A stretch of DNA of 64,000 nt from Pontibacter burrus (GCF_010686685.1 NZ_JAAGWD010000002.1:496001-560000), one strand, 5' to 3'. Positions 8,701 through 17,179 are shown, counted from the first letter of the stretch. Program-made: numbers and translations. Notes: generated from the sequence alone by a model not told the origin.

Positions 8701-11418
8701 ACCACCAACCGCTACGACTTCACGGGCAATGTACTGGCAAGCAGTACCACCCACCATGCAGGCACCCAGAGCTACGTGATTGCCAACACCATGCGCTACG
8801 ACCACATGGGACGCCTGCTGGAGACAAAACAGCAGACGGGTAGCGGCCCGGAAGTGGTGCTCTCCTCCCTGGAGTACAATGCGCTGGGGCAGCTGGTGGA
8901 CAAGAAGCTGCACAGCAGGCAGGTAAGTATGGCAGAAGAGCAGCGCACTTACCTGCAAAGTGTGGACATGCGCTACAACATCCGCGGCTGGCTGACAAGC
9001 ATCAACAACGGCACGCTCACGGTCGATGCCCGCAACAACGAGGCCGGTGACCTGTTTGGCCTGGAGCTTGGCTACAACCAGAAACCGGAGCTGGGCCTTT
9101 CGGCCGGGCAGTTTAACGGCAATATCTCGGAAATGCGTTGGACAACGGCTAGCGACAGGGTACAGCGTGGCTATGGCTATGGCTACGACAAGGCCAACCG
9201 CCTGACCTCGGGCCTGTACCGGGCTAAGGGTGCAGCAGGGGGCTGGCATGCCGAAACGGGCAACTACGATGTGAAGGGGCTCAGTTATGATGGCAACGGC
9301 AACATCCGCAGCCTGGAGCGCTACGGCCTCACCGAAGGCAACGCCAATGACAAGAGCAGCTTTACCCAGGCCAGCTTCGGGCGTGTCGACAGCCTTTCCT
9401 ACTTCTACCAGGGCAACCGCCTGGTAGGGGTGGACGATGCGTCCCCAGCTGCCGGGCCGGCCGGGGACTTCAGGGACAACGGCCGTAAGTACTCGGCGTC
9501 CGTGCCTGAATACCACTACGATGTAAACGGCAATATGACCCGGGATGAGAATAAAGGCATTACAGTTACCTACAATCCCCTGAACCTGGTGGAGCGGGTG
9601 GATGTGGCCGGAAAAGGGTATCTTGCCTATACCTATGCGGCAGACGGCCGCAAGCTGCGTAAGCAGGTCTATGAACTGGCAGAAGGCGCTGCTGAGCCCA
9701 AACTCAAAGCCACTACCGATTACGTGGGCCAGTTTGTCCACCAGCAGGACACACTCTTTGCCCATACGGCGGAAGGCCGCGTGCTGCTGGATGGAAACCA
9801 GTGGCGCTATGAGTACCACTTAAAAGACCACCTGGGCAACCTGCGGGTCGCCTTTGCCGAGCCGGACACGAGCCTGTACCTGGCCACGATGGAGGAAAAC
9901 CGCCGCGCCGAAGAGGAAAACACCTTTGCCGGTTTTGTGGCACCGGGCAAGCCAGACGTGCGGGTTGGGGTGGTAGCAGCACTGGATCACACCCATAAAA
10001 CCGCCCATGCACCGGATACCCAGCCGAAAGCGGTGCGCCTGAACGCGGGCCAGGGCACTACGGCCCGTCCGGGTCTCCTGCTGAAGGTGATGCCCGGGGA
10101 TAAAGTCACGGCCAGGGTGCACGCCAAGTACGTGGACCTGCGGCGCAGCTCGCTGGATGCCTCGGTGCTCATGGCGGCCCTGTTGGGTACAGCCTCGGGC
10201 TATACGGTCATGCCCGACGGAACCGGCGCCACACTGATCAAAAACAGCGCCGGCACCACGCTGGCCACGCTGGGGGGCAGCCAAAGCGGGGGAGCACCTA
10301 CCGCCAGCCTGAGCTATTATGTGCTGGATGAAAAGAAAGTGCCAGTACCGGGGGCTATGGGCTATGCGTCCGTGACCACAGCAGCTGCGGTGACGGACCA
10401 GGCCTCGCTACTGGCCCCGCACCAGGTGCTGGAGGTAAGCGTGCCGGCGATGGCCAAAGCCGGCTACGTGCTGATCGAGCTGGCCCACGAGGCGCCGGAG
10501 AACGTGGACATCTACTTTGATGACCTGTCAGTGGAGCACCAGCAAGGGATTATGGTGCAGGAGAACCACTACGACCCGTGGGGCCTGAACCTGGCCGGGC
10601 TGGAGCAGCAGCAAACCCCTGACCACCTCTTCCAGTACAACGGGAAGGAGAAACAGACCGAGCTGGGTTTGAACTGGATGGACTACGGAGCCCGGATGTA
10701 CGACGCCCAACTGGGCAGGTGGCATGTGGTAGATCCTTTGGCGGATCAGATGCGTCGCCATTCACCTTACAATTACGCTTTCGACAATCCAATCAGGTTT
10801 ATTGACCCGGATGGTATGGCGCCTGATGATTACTTTAATAGGAATGGTCAATATTTAGGTTCAGATGAAGCTACTAGCGACATTGTAAGAGTTGTAGACC
10901 AAAAGGTTTGGGATGAAAATAAGCAGGTAAGTGATAAAGGAGTAGAGAGCATTGATAATAAAAAGGGCGTTGAAATTTCGAATAAAGCATCTCAAGCTAA
11001 TTTAACTGATCAAGCTTCTCTTGCTATATATGAACATTATAACCCAACAGATTTAAAATTAACAAAGGGGGATAGTGATAAAGGGGGTATGACATTTCAA
11101 TATCAAAGAGCTAATGGAGAAACATCAGAAGAGATAGCAGTAAATATAGATGCAAATAAAAGAACTGAGATTTCAGACCACTCGAATGAAATAAGGAGCC
11201 TATTTAGCCATGAGGAAAGACATTATGATGACTACAAAGCTGCAGGAATCGATGCCTATCACTCATTATCTAAAGATTTTAAAGAGCAAAGGGGGTATAT
11301 TAAACAAATGAGTGATTCAACTTTTTTAAAAACAAGAAGTAGCTTTCAGAAATCAATTATTAAATCCGCTATAGAGCATAATGTAATATTGCCACTTAAA
11401 ACAAGGTCAGCCTTATGA
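5791..11418 (+). CDS. RHS-repeat polymorphic toxin protein with putative zinc-metallopeptidase tip
   Basis: This is an 1875-residue exported protein. In order it has a signal peptide (residues 1-28, ending SLAQ), several cysteine-containing Ig/PKD-like modules (about 40-510), a DUF6443 segment (about 518-640, NYVIENSIQVAG...SYFDGLGRPIQT), YD/RHS repeats (about 640-1590), and the RHS-associated core (about 1595-1680, with GARMYDAQLGRWHVVDPLAD and FIDPDGM). A ~195-residue variable tip follows. The tip contains HEERH at 1807-1811, an HExxH zinc-binding signature, followed by YDDYKAAGIDAYHS. In this family the repeats form a shell that encloses and delivers the C-terminal toxin. Composition drops from GC-rich to strongly AT-rich exactly after the core (about 10745), as expected for an exchangeable toxin module. 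The stop overlaps the next gene by 4 bp. Peptidase activity is inferred from the motif only. Confidence 0.88.
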   Translation: MKNIYPYFTAFGLWLLAFFFMPVASLAQKTEEAQITPMILLPGDGASLKIEGPTSVCVGKSYSYWVSGGTCFNYEWSVTGGTFWSSGSGINVTWTSTRGSITLEGYSCKDSRGKTIVGLAGLSVAPANAPEIAISSTATTICAGTAVTLTASGANSYNWDNGLGSGASKTVSPQVTTTYTVRGPNTAGCFGEQRITIIVEQPTNPVEVTLNKGCGYTDLLRSSGTFYWQGTNPDGTSLNGATSYRAYTSGTYYIRERTPAGCWGTATAIAVTVNTPPATFSVTGGGSFCAGGAGVSVALSGSESGVSYQLLRDGIAVGEPVAGTGAALHFGLQAHSGSYTVTASQASTGCSRTMTGSAAVTALGPAAATITAGGTTALCPGGSVTLTANAGRAYKWSTGQTTQSITVADPGNYSVEVTNDAGCKAVSQPVQVTRFEAPAVTVTQHTGVGTKPGLMLEARGGEGAVFSWSPANGLDRLVGPRVKVTEPTAGRTYTVTATYPSGCTSTASVAVAVAANNQNYVIENSIQVAGITGETQLDYLTSEERQQSISYFDGLGRPIQTVLTQASPKIQDIVTPVTYDRYGRTDKTWLRYVMGSTGTYRPEAIAEQGTFYLPDPSKNYSTDAAPYAVPVYEPSPLGRVLKQGAPGIAWQPDALPAGQSQDYTIKTTFRANLAGEVRRWQYEHVSNAFSSSDHYEPGQLYVTEVRDEQGSVTVEYQDKQGRVVLKKVQEDETGATPAATSGYLLTYYVYDALGNLVLVLQPEGYRQLPPAMDGTITLERAFTERWCFRYRYDGRRRLVEKQVPGAEAVLLVYNSRDQVVLTQDAVQRRQGKWTFAKYDVLGRSILSGQLSDARGQAALQALADGSAVPYETRDASTAGYTLTQSFPAVTADDLLSITYYDDYAYTALDSFGFIPELGQGAFSTQVLDQVTGTRTRVLGTNDWLVSVSYYDEKYRPIQVLAQNHLGGVDRTTNRYDFTGNVLASSTTHHAGTQSYVIANTMRYDHMGRLLETKQQTGSGPEVVLSSLEYNALGQLVDKKLHSRQVSMAEEQRTYLQSVDMRYNIRGWLTSINNGTLTVDARNNEAGDLFGLELGYNQKPELGLSAGQFNGNISEMRWTTASDRVQRGYGYGYDKANRLTSGLYRAKGAAGGWHAETGNYDVKGLSYDGNGNIRSLERYGLTEGNANDKSSFTQASFGRVDSLSYFYQGNRLVGVDDASPAAGPAGDFRDNGRKYSASVPEYHYDVNGNMTRDENKGITVTYNPLNLVERVDVAGKGYLAYTYAADGRKLRKQVYELAEGAAEPKLKATTDYVGQFVHQQDTLFAHTAEGRVLLDGNQWRYEYHLKDHLGNLRVAFAEPDTSLYLATMEENRRAEEENTFAGFVAPGKPDVRVGVVAALDHTHKTAHAPDTQPKAVRLNAGQGTTARPGLLLKVMPGDKVTARVHAKYVDLRRSSLDASVLMAALLGTASGYTVMPDGTGATLIKNSAGTTLATLGGSQSGGAPTASLSYYVLDEKKVPVPGAMGYASVTTAAAVTDQASLLAPHQVLEVSVPAMAKAGYVLIELAHEAPENVDIYFDDLSVEHQQGIMVQENHYDPWGLNLAGLEQQQTPDHLFQYNGKEKQTELGLNWMDYGARMYDAQLGRWHVVDPLADQMRRHSPYNYAFDNPIRFIDPDGMAPDDYFNRNGQYLGSDEATSDIVRVVDQKVWDENKQVSDKGVESIDNKKGVEISNKASQANLTDQASLAIYEHYNPTDLKLTKGDSDKGGMTFQYQRANGETSEEIAVNIDANKRTEISDHSNEIRSLFSHEERHYDDYKAAGIDAYHSLSKDFKEQRGYIKQMSDSTFLKTRSSFQKSIIKSAIEHNVILPLKTRSAL

Positions 11419-11933
11419 CACAAAAATTTTCTACCTGCTTCTTAGTTATACTTTTGATAAGTGTAATTAATGTCAATGCTCAAGTAAAACTGAGTATCAG
11501 TGAGATAGTACTGTCTAATTATAAGATAATTAGCAATAAAAATATAGTTAGCAATAAACACGATACTGATGGACCTTATGCTCTAATCTATTGTAAATTG
11601 ACAAATGAATCAAATAGTAATGTAATCCTAAATCCTAGCAGTTCAAATATTTATTTGACTTACAATCTTAAAGGAGTTACATACAAGAAGGAATTGATAG
11701 CTATGCCTTTTGTTGATCAAAACAAAATATGTCTTCGAGAAAAAGAAGAAGCTTCATTTTCAGCAGGAGATCATTTACTACTTAGTACATCTTTATTAGC
11801 AGAATATGAGAATGTTGGTTTCAATGAAATATTACTGCAAATACTACCAACAATTAGAGTAGTTTATAATGAAGAAGACAATGGCTTATCAATTTCTTCA
11901 GATTTAATCGAAAAAGTAACATTAAAGAAATAG
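11415..11933 (+). CDS. Candidate immunity protein with signal peptide
   Basis: The 172-residue protein starts in an ATGA overlap with the RHS toxin stop, so translation is probably coupled. Its base composition matches the AT-rich toxin tip and not the RHS body, suggesting that tip and partner moved together. Residues 1-22 (MTQKFSTCFLVILLISVINVNA) form a clear signal peptide without a convincing lipobox, so the mature beta-rich domain should act outside the cytoplasm. Position and co-travel point to an immunity protein. An exported one fits a toxin that works in the periplasm, which would suit a metallopeptidase tip. No family is recognised, and an accessory function is possible. Confidence 0.65.
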   Translation: MTQKFSTCFLVILLISVINVNAQVKLSISEIVLSNYKIISNKNIVSNKHDTDGPYALIYCKLTNESNSNVILNPSSSNIYLTYNLKGVTYKKELIAMPFVDQNKICLREKEEASFSAGDHLLLSTSLLAEYENVGFNEILLQILPTIRVVYNEEDNGLSISSDLIEKVTLKK

Positions 11934-12037
11934 CAAACTTTGGTGGTATTACTTCTTATGCATACCAAATATTCCATAAGTTATAATGAACCAAAACTTG
12001 TGGTAAATATTATTTAAAGGACATTAACTTAATTTAG

Positions 12038-12063
12038 AAGGCCCCTCACGGATAAGGGGCCTT
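12038..12063 (+). terminator. Rho-independent terminator after the toxin/immunity pair
   Basis: Arms AAGGCCCCT (12038-12046) and AGGGGCCTT (12055-12063) flank an 8-base loop and are followed by TACTTTT. This ends the first RHS transcription unit and separates it from the orphan tip. Confidence 0.85.
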
Positions 12064-12315
12064 TACTTTTTAAATTCTTATATCGATAATTAAAAGTCTG
12101 AATAGAAGCATCATAGTTCTATAATTATACTCCGGGTTATGACAGGTACCTGTTAGAGATTAAATATAAATGTTTGAACCCTACGTTCTACATAAAATAC
12201 TAGATTGCTATCTCATTTGGCCTCTATTTAATAGTATGATTAGTTAGTTACTTACTTGTCTCAATGCTTCCTAATCAAATTAGTATTTTCATCTAAGTAA
12301 AGCTACATCAGCCGG

Positions 12316-13275
12316 GTGCAGCTTTGTATAAAAGAACATTACGATCCGTGGGGCCTGAACCTGGCCGGGTTGGAGCAGCAGCAAACACCCGACCACCTCT
12401 TCCAGTACAACGGCAAGGAGCGTCAGACGGAGCTGGGACTCAATTGGATGGACTATGGTGCCAGGATGTATGACGCCCAGATCGGCAGGTGGCACGTGGT
12501 GGATCCACTGGCGGATGTTTCTCCAAGTTTAACACCTTACAGATACGGTTTCAATAATCCAGTCAGATTCATAGACCCTGATGGGATGTATGAAGGTGAA
12601 GCAGGTACTTATAATAATGGAGATGAAGACTTTGATGATGTCTTAAAGTATTTTGGTATAGGCCAGTCTCAAAGCAAAGATAGCCCTCGTAAAACTGCAC
12701 ATGATCTATATAAATCCAACACTCAAGTTCTACCAGCTTTGCCAGGGCAAGATAGTTTTTGGGGAAGAGTAAAGAATTCATTTAGCAGTGATAGAACAAT
12801 AATTATTGGTGGTAGTGAATTTGAGGTTAATGCGGATGGGCATATCTCGAGGGAAAACTTTATGGATGTAGCAGTATTTCCAGAAGAAGCCATGCTCTTT
12901 ACTCCTGGAGGCCAAATAAGTAGAGGGTTTTCGTTCTCAAGTAAAGCTGCCGCATTTAGACACTATGCGAAACACGTAAAGAATATTGAATTTATATGGA
13001 AAACAGGTGATTGGAAAGCTGCTAGTAAATTTGGAAGCTTATCAAATTATAAAAGCTTAACTGAATATACAAAAGCTGCTTCCGAATTTTTTATGAAAGC
13101 CCCAAGCACATCTATGACTTTTGTCTCACGCCAAGGAACAATTTTTAGATATGATCTAACAAGTGGTAATTTTGGTACAGCTACAGTTGATGGGGCAATC
13201 CAAACTTTTTATAGGCTAGACAAAGAGAAAGGTTTACAATATTTTATCAAACAAATAGAAATATATGGTAAATAG
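12316..13275 (+). CDS. Orphan RHS core with second toxin tip
   Basis: Nucleotides ~12334-12516 are a close copy of 10556-10740 in the full RHS gene (YDPWGLNLAGLEQQQTPDHLFQYNGKE...), and the protein similarity runs on to FIDPDGM (about 12588). No RHS repeats or signal peptide precede it; the GTG at 12316 is only the first possible start. From there the sequence becomes AT-rich and encodes a ~225-residue tip unrelated to the first. The end of the tip has a HYAKHVK-type basic patch, then SLTEYTKAASEF and FRYDLTSGNFGTATVDGAIQTFY. This layout recalls small RNase-type toxins of the BECR class (colicin D/E5-like), but only by pattern. It resembles the silent orphan tips of classical E. coli Rhs elements, which can replace the active tip by recombination through the shared core. 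Confidence 0.75.
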   Translation: MQLCIKEHYDPWGLNLAGLEQQQTPDHLFQYNGKERQTELGLNWMDYGARMYDAQIGRWHVVDPLADVSPSLTPYRYGFNNPVRFIDPDGMYEGEAGTYNNGDEDFDDVLKYFGIGQSQSKDSPRKTAHDLYKSNTQVLPALPGQDSFWGRVKNSFSSDRTIIIGGSEFEVNADGHISRENFMDVAVFPEEAMLFTPGGQISRGFSFSSKAAAFRHYAKHVKNIEFIWKTGDWKAASKFGSLSNYKSLTEYTKAASEFFMKAPSTSMTFVSRQGTIFRYDLTSGNFGTATVDGAIQTFYRLDKEKGLQYFIKQIEIYGK

Positions 13276-13675
13276 TAGCTTTTTAGATGCTTTTGAAAAA
13301 GCTTTAAGTAAGAATAAAATAAATAAAAATAATGGGCCTAATTATTTTATAGAAGGTTGGGGAGACTTAATTTCAGCTTGTAATAGTGGATTTCAGTTTT
13401 CATCTTCAGAATTTGATTATGAACTATTAATAAGAGATGAAATTGAAAAGATCCTACAATCGAAAGAGTTAGAAAAATATGCAGAGTTTCAATTGTTTAA
13501 AGATAAAATTAAAGAGCTGGATGATGAGTTTAGGAAATGTACACACCCTCAGTACAAACTTCCCATAAAGACTAATAATTGGTGGCAGAATAGCGTCTTA
13601 AAGTATTCTGGGGAATTATATGCAGAACAAATAAAAAAGCATTTCGGGTTTGATATCCAAGTTTTGAAAGATTAG
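13265..13675 (+). CDS. Candidate cytoplasmic immunity protein for the orphan tip
   Basis: This 136-residue protein overlaps the end of the orphan toxin tip by 11 bp (ATG at 13265) and shares its AT-rich composition. It has no signal peptide or membrane segment, is acidic and rich in helices (FLDAFEKALSK, DEIEKILQSKELEKYAEF), and carries a WGDLI..C motif and a paired Trp near the C-terminus. Small acidic cytoplasmic proteins encoded directly after RHS or CDI tips are usually cognate immunity proteins. Family not recognised with confidence. It contrasts with the exported partner of the first tip, suggesting that the second toxin acts in the cytoplasm. Confidence 0.65.
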   Translation: MVNSSFLDAFEKALSKNKINKNNGPNYFIEGWGDLISACNSGFQFSSSEFDYELLIRDEIEKILQSKELEKYAEFQLFKDKIKELDDEFRKCTHPQYKLPIKTNNWWQNSVLKYSGELYAEQIKKHFGFDIQVLKD

Positions 13676-13731
13676 AATTGCAACCGATAGAACTAATTCA
13701 CTCAACCCACCTACATATTCAATTATAATAA

Positions 13732-13764
13732 CAAAAGCCTTTTCCACTCTGGATTGGGCTTTTG
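13732..13764 (+). terminator. Terminator after the orphan tip/immunity cassette
   Basis: Arms CAAAAGCC (13732-13739) and GGCTTTTG (13757-13764) enclose a 17-base loop and are followed by CTTTTA. It ends the cassette. Confidence 0.7.
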
Positions 13765-14948
13765 CTTTTACCCCCCATCTAAAGTGCTAAAGCCATATTA
13801 CCACTTGACAACCATTGACAGGTTAAGCGGGGTTTGTCTGCGTCCTCGGCCAGTCTTCACTGTAGCAAAGAAAAGTTGTACAAGCTCCTTTTGATTGGCC
13901 TTGCTTTTGCCTGCGTTCGCCAGCCTGTGGTACTATTGATGATAATATTTAATGCGTTTTATCTTACTGCCATGTTTGATGATTTTGTTAATGGCGTTTA
14001 TGAGTTAGTTTCTTGTCTATCAGGTAGAAGAACTATAGGCAGTTATTGATCAGTATCATCAGTTCTAAACGCGTAATTTTGAGAAATAGCAAGCTCAATG
14101 GATACCATTTTAGGCTTTCTAAAAATCGAGGAACTAGAGCATCTTTTCGGTCTGTTTGAGAACGGTACGTGTATATGAACATGCTGGATTATTGTAGAAA
14201 AATTAACGATGCTTCTTTCCGTGGTGGTCCAAATGAGGGGGCAATCAATTTGACTGATATCAGAAGTGAAGCCACTCTTAACAGTTAATATAACAGGAAT
14301 AGAGTGCAGTAATGAGTGAATTTATACTGCTGACAGAGTACATTCACTCATAGACCGATCGACTTTACCAAAGTGATCGATGCATAAGAAGTAAGAACAT
14401 GCAAACTAAGACGAAAGCTGTACAAATGACTTATGATCTTAGATCAAATTTGAAGTAAATGGTATATCAGTTATCAAAACAAAGATATTGTATACTCGAG
14501 TAGTAGCTATTTTAAAGACCTTCCAACTTTTAACAGAGTAGGTACAGTTAGTAACCAACTGTATCACGCTGCTGGTAGCAGGTAGTTATCATTCACAGTT
14601 TAAATTATGGATACAGGGGAGGCTTTTGACTTTAATTGGTAAGACCCAATTGCATTTGCTTAATTTTTGAGCCCTGGTGTTGCGGCGAATAGCTTTTCCT
14701 AGTCTCATACTTGAATAATAAATCCCTCTCATAGTTAATTATTGCTGCAGCTTACCTTTAAGCTTGTAATCTTTTTTACTTCTGCTCACTGTCGGGATTA
14801 TCTGCCTTATTCAATCTTTTAATGAAAAGTGGCTTTCTGATCAGGCAATTGTTGAATGGATTACTTACAAGGAAATTGGAAGAATTTAGTTAATGGCATG
14901 AAATACAGGTGACTTGTGCCTATCTTGCGGCTTTTAAATTTGCATTTC
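13765..14948. other. 1.2-kb non-coding or decayed stretch
   Basis: No ORF here has recognisable content. A 71-codon plus-strand ORF at 13834-14049 lacks family motifs. The length and the position between two RHS-associated units suggest eroded tip or element sequence, but I could not match any part to a named gene. Confidence 0.4.
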
Positions 14949-16142
14949 ATGTCTATTAGATTCTACCTGCTGCTACTTTCCTTTGGCTTTGTACTTTCCA
15001 TGCCAACTCAGGCCCAGCAACTGCCCGAGCAGGTAGAGCATTTAAAAGCTGAACTGGTAAAAGCCAAAGCCCTGCTACAGGAGATTGAAGAGCAGCGGGA
15101 CAGCCTGCAGTCTCTTTCCGGTGCCCTGCAGGACTCCGCCTCATTTGAGGCAGCCTTAGACAGCCTACAGGCCCGGTATGAAGATCCGCTTTTATTCCAA
15201 TCAAAAGCAGATAGCCTGACGCAGGCCTTCTCTAGCCGTCAGGCCACGCTCCTTGAACTCTCACAGGCCGAAGAGCAGCTCCAGGCAGCAATTGCAAAAG
15301 CCACCGCTGCCCTGGCCCGGGAACTGCTGGCCGGGGAAGCGGAGGCCGTGCTGGCTTCCCTGCAACAGGCCGGAAGTGCCGGCGCCCAGGCTTTGCCTAC
15401 CCCGATTGGCCTGCCTTCAGGTGGGGCATTACCTCCTGGCCCCCAGGAACTGCAGGGGCTGGCCAAAGCACGGGCTATGAAAGCGGCGGGTAACCACCTC
15501 GCAGGTCAACAGGCCGAATTGAACAAAGCCCGCCGGGAACTGGACAAGTACAAAGGCCGCTTTGAAAAGGTGGAAAGCGTGCGGGATATGCCAAAGGGCT
15601 TTTTGAAGCTCAACCCCCTGAAGGGCAGGCCCTGGCAGGAGCGGGTGATTGTAGGGAGCCTGTGGCAGTTTGGCAGCCGGGAACGCTTTGTGGTGGACAT
15701 GGCCCCCTATGCTGCCTGGCGCTGGACAGACAAACTCTCCACCGGTGCGGGCGGGCAGTACCGGCTGAGTTTGAGCCTGAAGGAGAAGCCCTGGGTAAGC
15801 GGGCAGGATAAGGTGGCTGGTGTGTTTGTCTTCACGGATGTGGACGTGTACAAAGGCCTCTTTGCCCGCCTTCACTATGAACACCTCTCTGCGCCGGTGC
15901 CAGTGAAAACTGCCCCGGGGCTGGCAGAGGCTCAGACGCAGGCCTGGGTGCCGGGCCTGTCACTTGGGGCCGGCAAGCGGTATACCTTCTACAAAGCCAT
16001 TCAAGGCTATGCCTTGGTGGAGTATAACCTGTTGCACGAGCATGGAGTGACGCCCTACTTGCAGCCCCTGCAGGCCCGTATTGGTTTTTTTCTTTTGGCA
16101 AGTCAGCTGGGAGGAAAAAAGGAAAGGGGGGCTAGTCAATAG
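14949..16142 (+). CDS. Envelope protein: coiled-coil plus beta-rich domain
   Basis: The ATG at 14949 is preferred over 14916 because it begins directly with a signal peptide (MSIRFYLLLLSFGFVLS...QAQ), giving 397 residues. Residues ~25-230 are a long heptad-rich helix (EQVEHLKAELVKAKALLQEIEEQRDSL and repeated AxxL patterns), with a Pro/Gly-rich break near 150-170. The C-terminal ~150 residues alternate in a beta-strand fashion with aromatic ends (SLWQFGSRERFVVDMAPYAAWRW, YALVEYNLL...), as in small outer-membrane barrels. It is GC-rich like the RHS body and unlike the toxin tips. Its place beside the RHS genes suggests an envelope or delivery accessory role, but that is inference; the function is unknown. 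Confidence 0.7.
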   Translation: MSIRFYLLLLSFGFVLSMPTQAQQLPEQVEHLKAELVKAKALLQEIEEQRDSLQSLSGALQDSASFEAALDSLQARYEDPLLFQSKADSLTQAFSSRQATLLELSQAEEQLQAAIAKATAALARELLAGEAEAVLASLQQAGSAGAQALPTPIGLPSGGALPPGPQELQGLAKARAMKAAGNHLAGQQAELNKARRELDKYKGRFEKVESVRDMPKGFLKLNPLKGRPWQERVIVGSLWQFGSRERFVVDMAPYAAWRWTDKLSTGAGGQYRLSLSLKEKPWVSGQDKVAGVFVFTDVDVYKGLFARLHYEHLSAPVPVKTAPGLAEAQTQAWVPGLSLGAGKRYTFYKAIQGYALVEYNLLHEHGVTPYLQPLQARIGFFLLASQLGGKKERGASQ

Positions 16143-16703
16143 GATACGAGAAAAAGGGTCCATAATAGCTGCTTATCAAGTCTTACGAAGGCTGCCTGAT
16201 ACCAAACTATCATCTAACTTCTAGAGCTTTTTGAAAACCAGTTATTTGCTTGATCATGTTAGCTGTAAACAACGATGCTTGTAATATTAGAAGACGTATT
16301 AGAAGTGAATCCGCCGATGATTCGGGACGAAACTTACCTTGCAACTCGATTCTTTTCCAAAACAGCTTTACTATGGTAGTGGCTACACTCAAATTCAACC
16401 AATTGTATCCATTCAAATGATAGCACCCCCGAGCAAAGAAAGTCTATCCTTTAAAAACACAATCAATCGACAGGCAACGAAGATCTGTAGAATAGAGACA
16501 GTGCTAACTGGAGTTTTCTGTACTGCACATCGAAGCAACAATGATCAGTAATTAATTAAGCAAGAGGATGTGTTACAGTCTTCTTTCACCGTGTACGAGC
16601 TTAAACGGCAAACTTAGCTTAGATAAATGAAGAATGACTATTATGTAAACGATTGGTTTCCCCACAAGAAATTGGCTAGTTAAATAATTTGAATGAGCAG
16701 GAA
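16143..16703. other. Intergenic region, nothing recognised
   Basis: The stretch is AT-rich with only short opposing ORFs (16210-16416 minus, 16339-16551 plus) that show no domain or signal. It separates the coiled-coil protein from the convergent RadC-like gene. Confidence 0.5.
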
Positions 16704-16722
16704 AGGGGCTATAAAAGCCCCT
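16704..16722 (-). terminator. Hairpin overlapping the RadC-like stop codon
   Basis: Arms AGGGGCT (16704-16710) and AGCCCCT (16716-16722) pair around a 5-base loop. The TAG stop of the minus-strand gene (16711-16709) is inside the hairpin. There is no long T tract, so termination strength is uncertain. Confidence 0.5.
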
Positions 16723-17179
16723 CATCTGCCATGGAATAATATGTCTCGCTTGTCAGGATCAGGTGGTCCAACAGGGCTATGTCCAGTAGCTCGGCCCCTT
16801 TTTTCATCTTCTGGGTCAGCTGCAGGTCTGCTGCACTGGGCTTGAGGTTACCGGAGGGGTGGTTGTGGCAGAGGATAATGCCGGAGGCGCAGGCTTTCAA
16901 TGCGGCTACGAAGATGAGCTTCGGGTCTGCTACCGTTCCGGCTACACCGCCAGTGGATACTTCGAAGATGCCCAGTACCCGGTTGGCGCGGTTTAGCAGC
17001 AGCACCTTGAACTGTTCGACAAATTCTATCTTGCCGGTATCCCAGCTCGCTTTCAGCACCTTGTAGGAATCTGCCGAGCAGGTAACCTGCGGTCTTTCAG
17101 AGGGCTTGACGCGGTTGCGGTAGGTGAGCTTTACTTCGGCCACTTTGGCGTGGGCGGAGGTTGTAACGATCTTTTCCAT
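16709..17179 (-). CDS. RadC-like JAB-domain protein
   Basis: This is a short RadC-family protein of 156 residues from the ATG at 17179 (MEKIVTTSAH). Longer readings up to 17335 add low-complexity sequence that does not look coded. It carries the JAMM-type metal motif: EFVEQF (about 52-57), then CHNHPSG with H105 and H107, and D118 in KPSAADLQLT. The N-terminal helix-hairpin-helix part of full RadC is absent, as is usual for accessory copies on integrative elements of Bacteroidota. Despite the family name its biochemical role is not established; DNA processing during element maintenance is the usual guess. A decayed relative at 1480-1862 has the same orientation on the other side of the RHS genes. 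Confidence 0.85.
   Translation of the reverse strand: MEKIVTTSAHAKVAEVKLTYRNRVKPSERPQVTCSADSYKVLKASWDTGKIEFVEQFKVLLLNRANRVLGIFEVSTGGVAGTVADPKLIFVAALKACASGIILCHNHPSGNLKPSAADLQLTQKMKKGAELLDIALLDHLILTSETYYSMADEGLL

Noticed and set aside
8539..9819. Long minus-strand ORF of 426 codons within the RHS gene
   Set aside because: It is the antisense shadow of GC-rich RHS repeats: low-complexity, His/Val/Ala-rich, no start context and no domain. The plus-strand frame has clear family motifs.
13834..14049. 71-codon plus-strand ORF with a hydrophobic middle
   Set aside because: Hydrophobic residues alone are weak evidence in AT-rich DNA; no neighbour or motif supports it.
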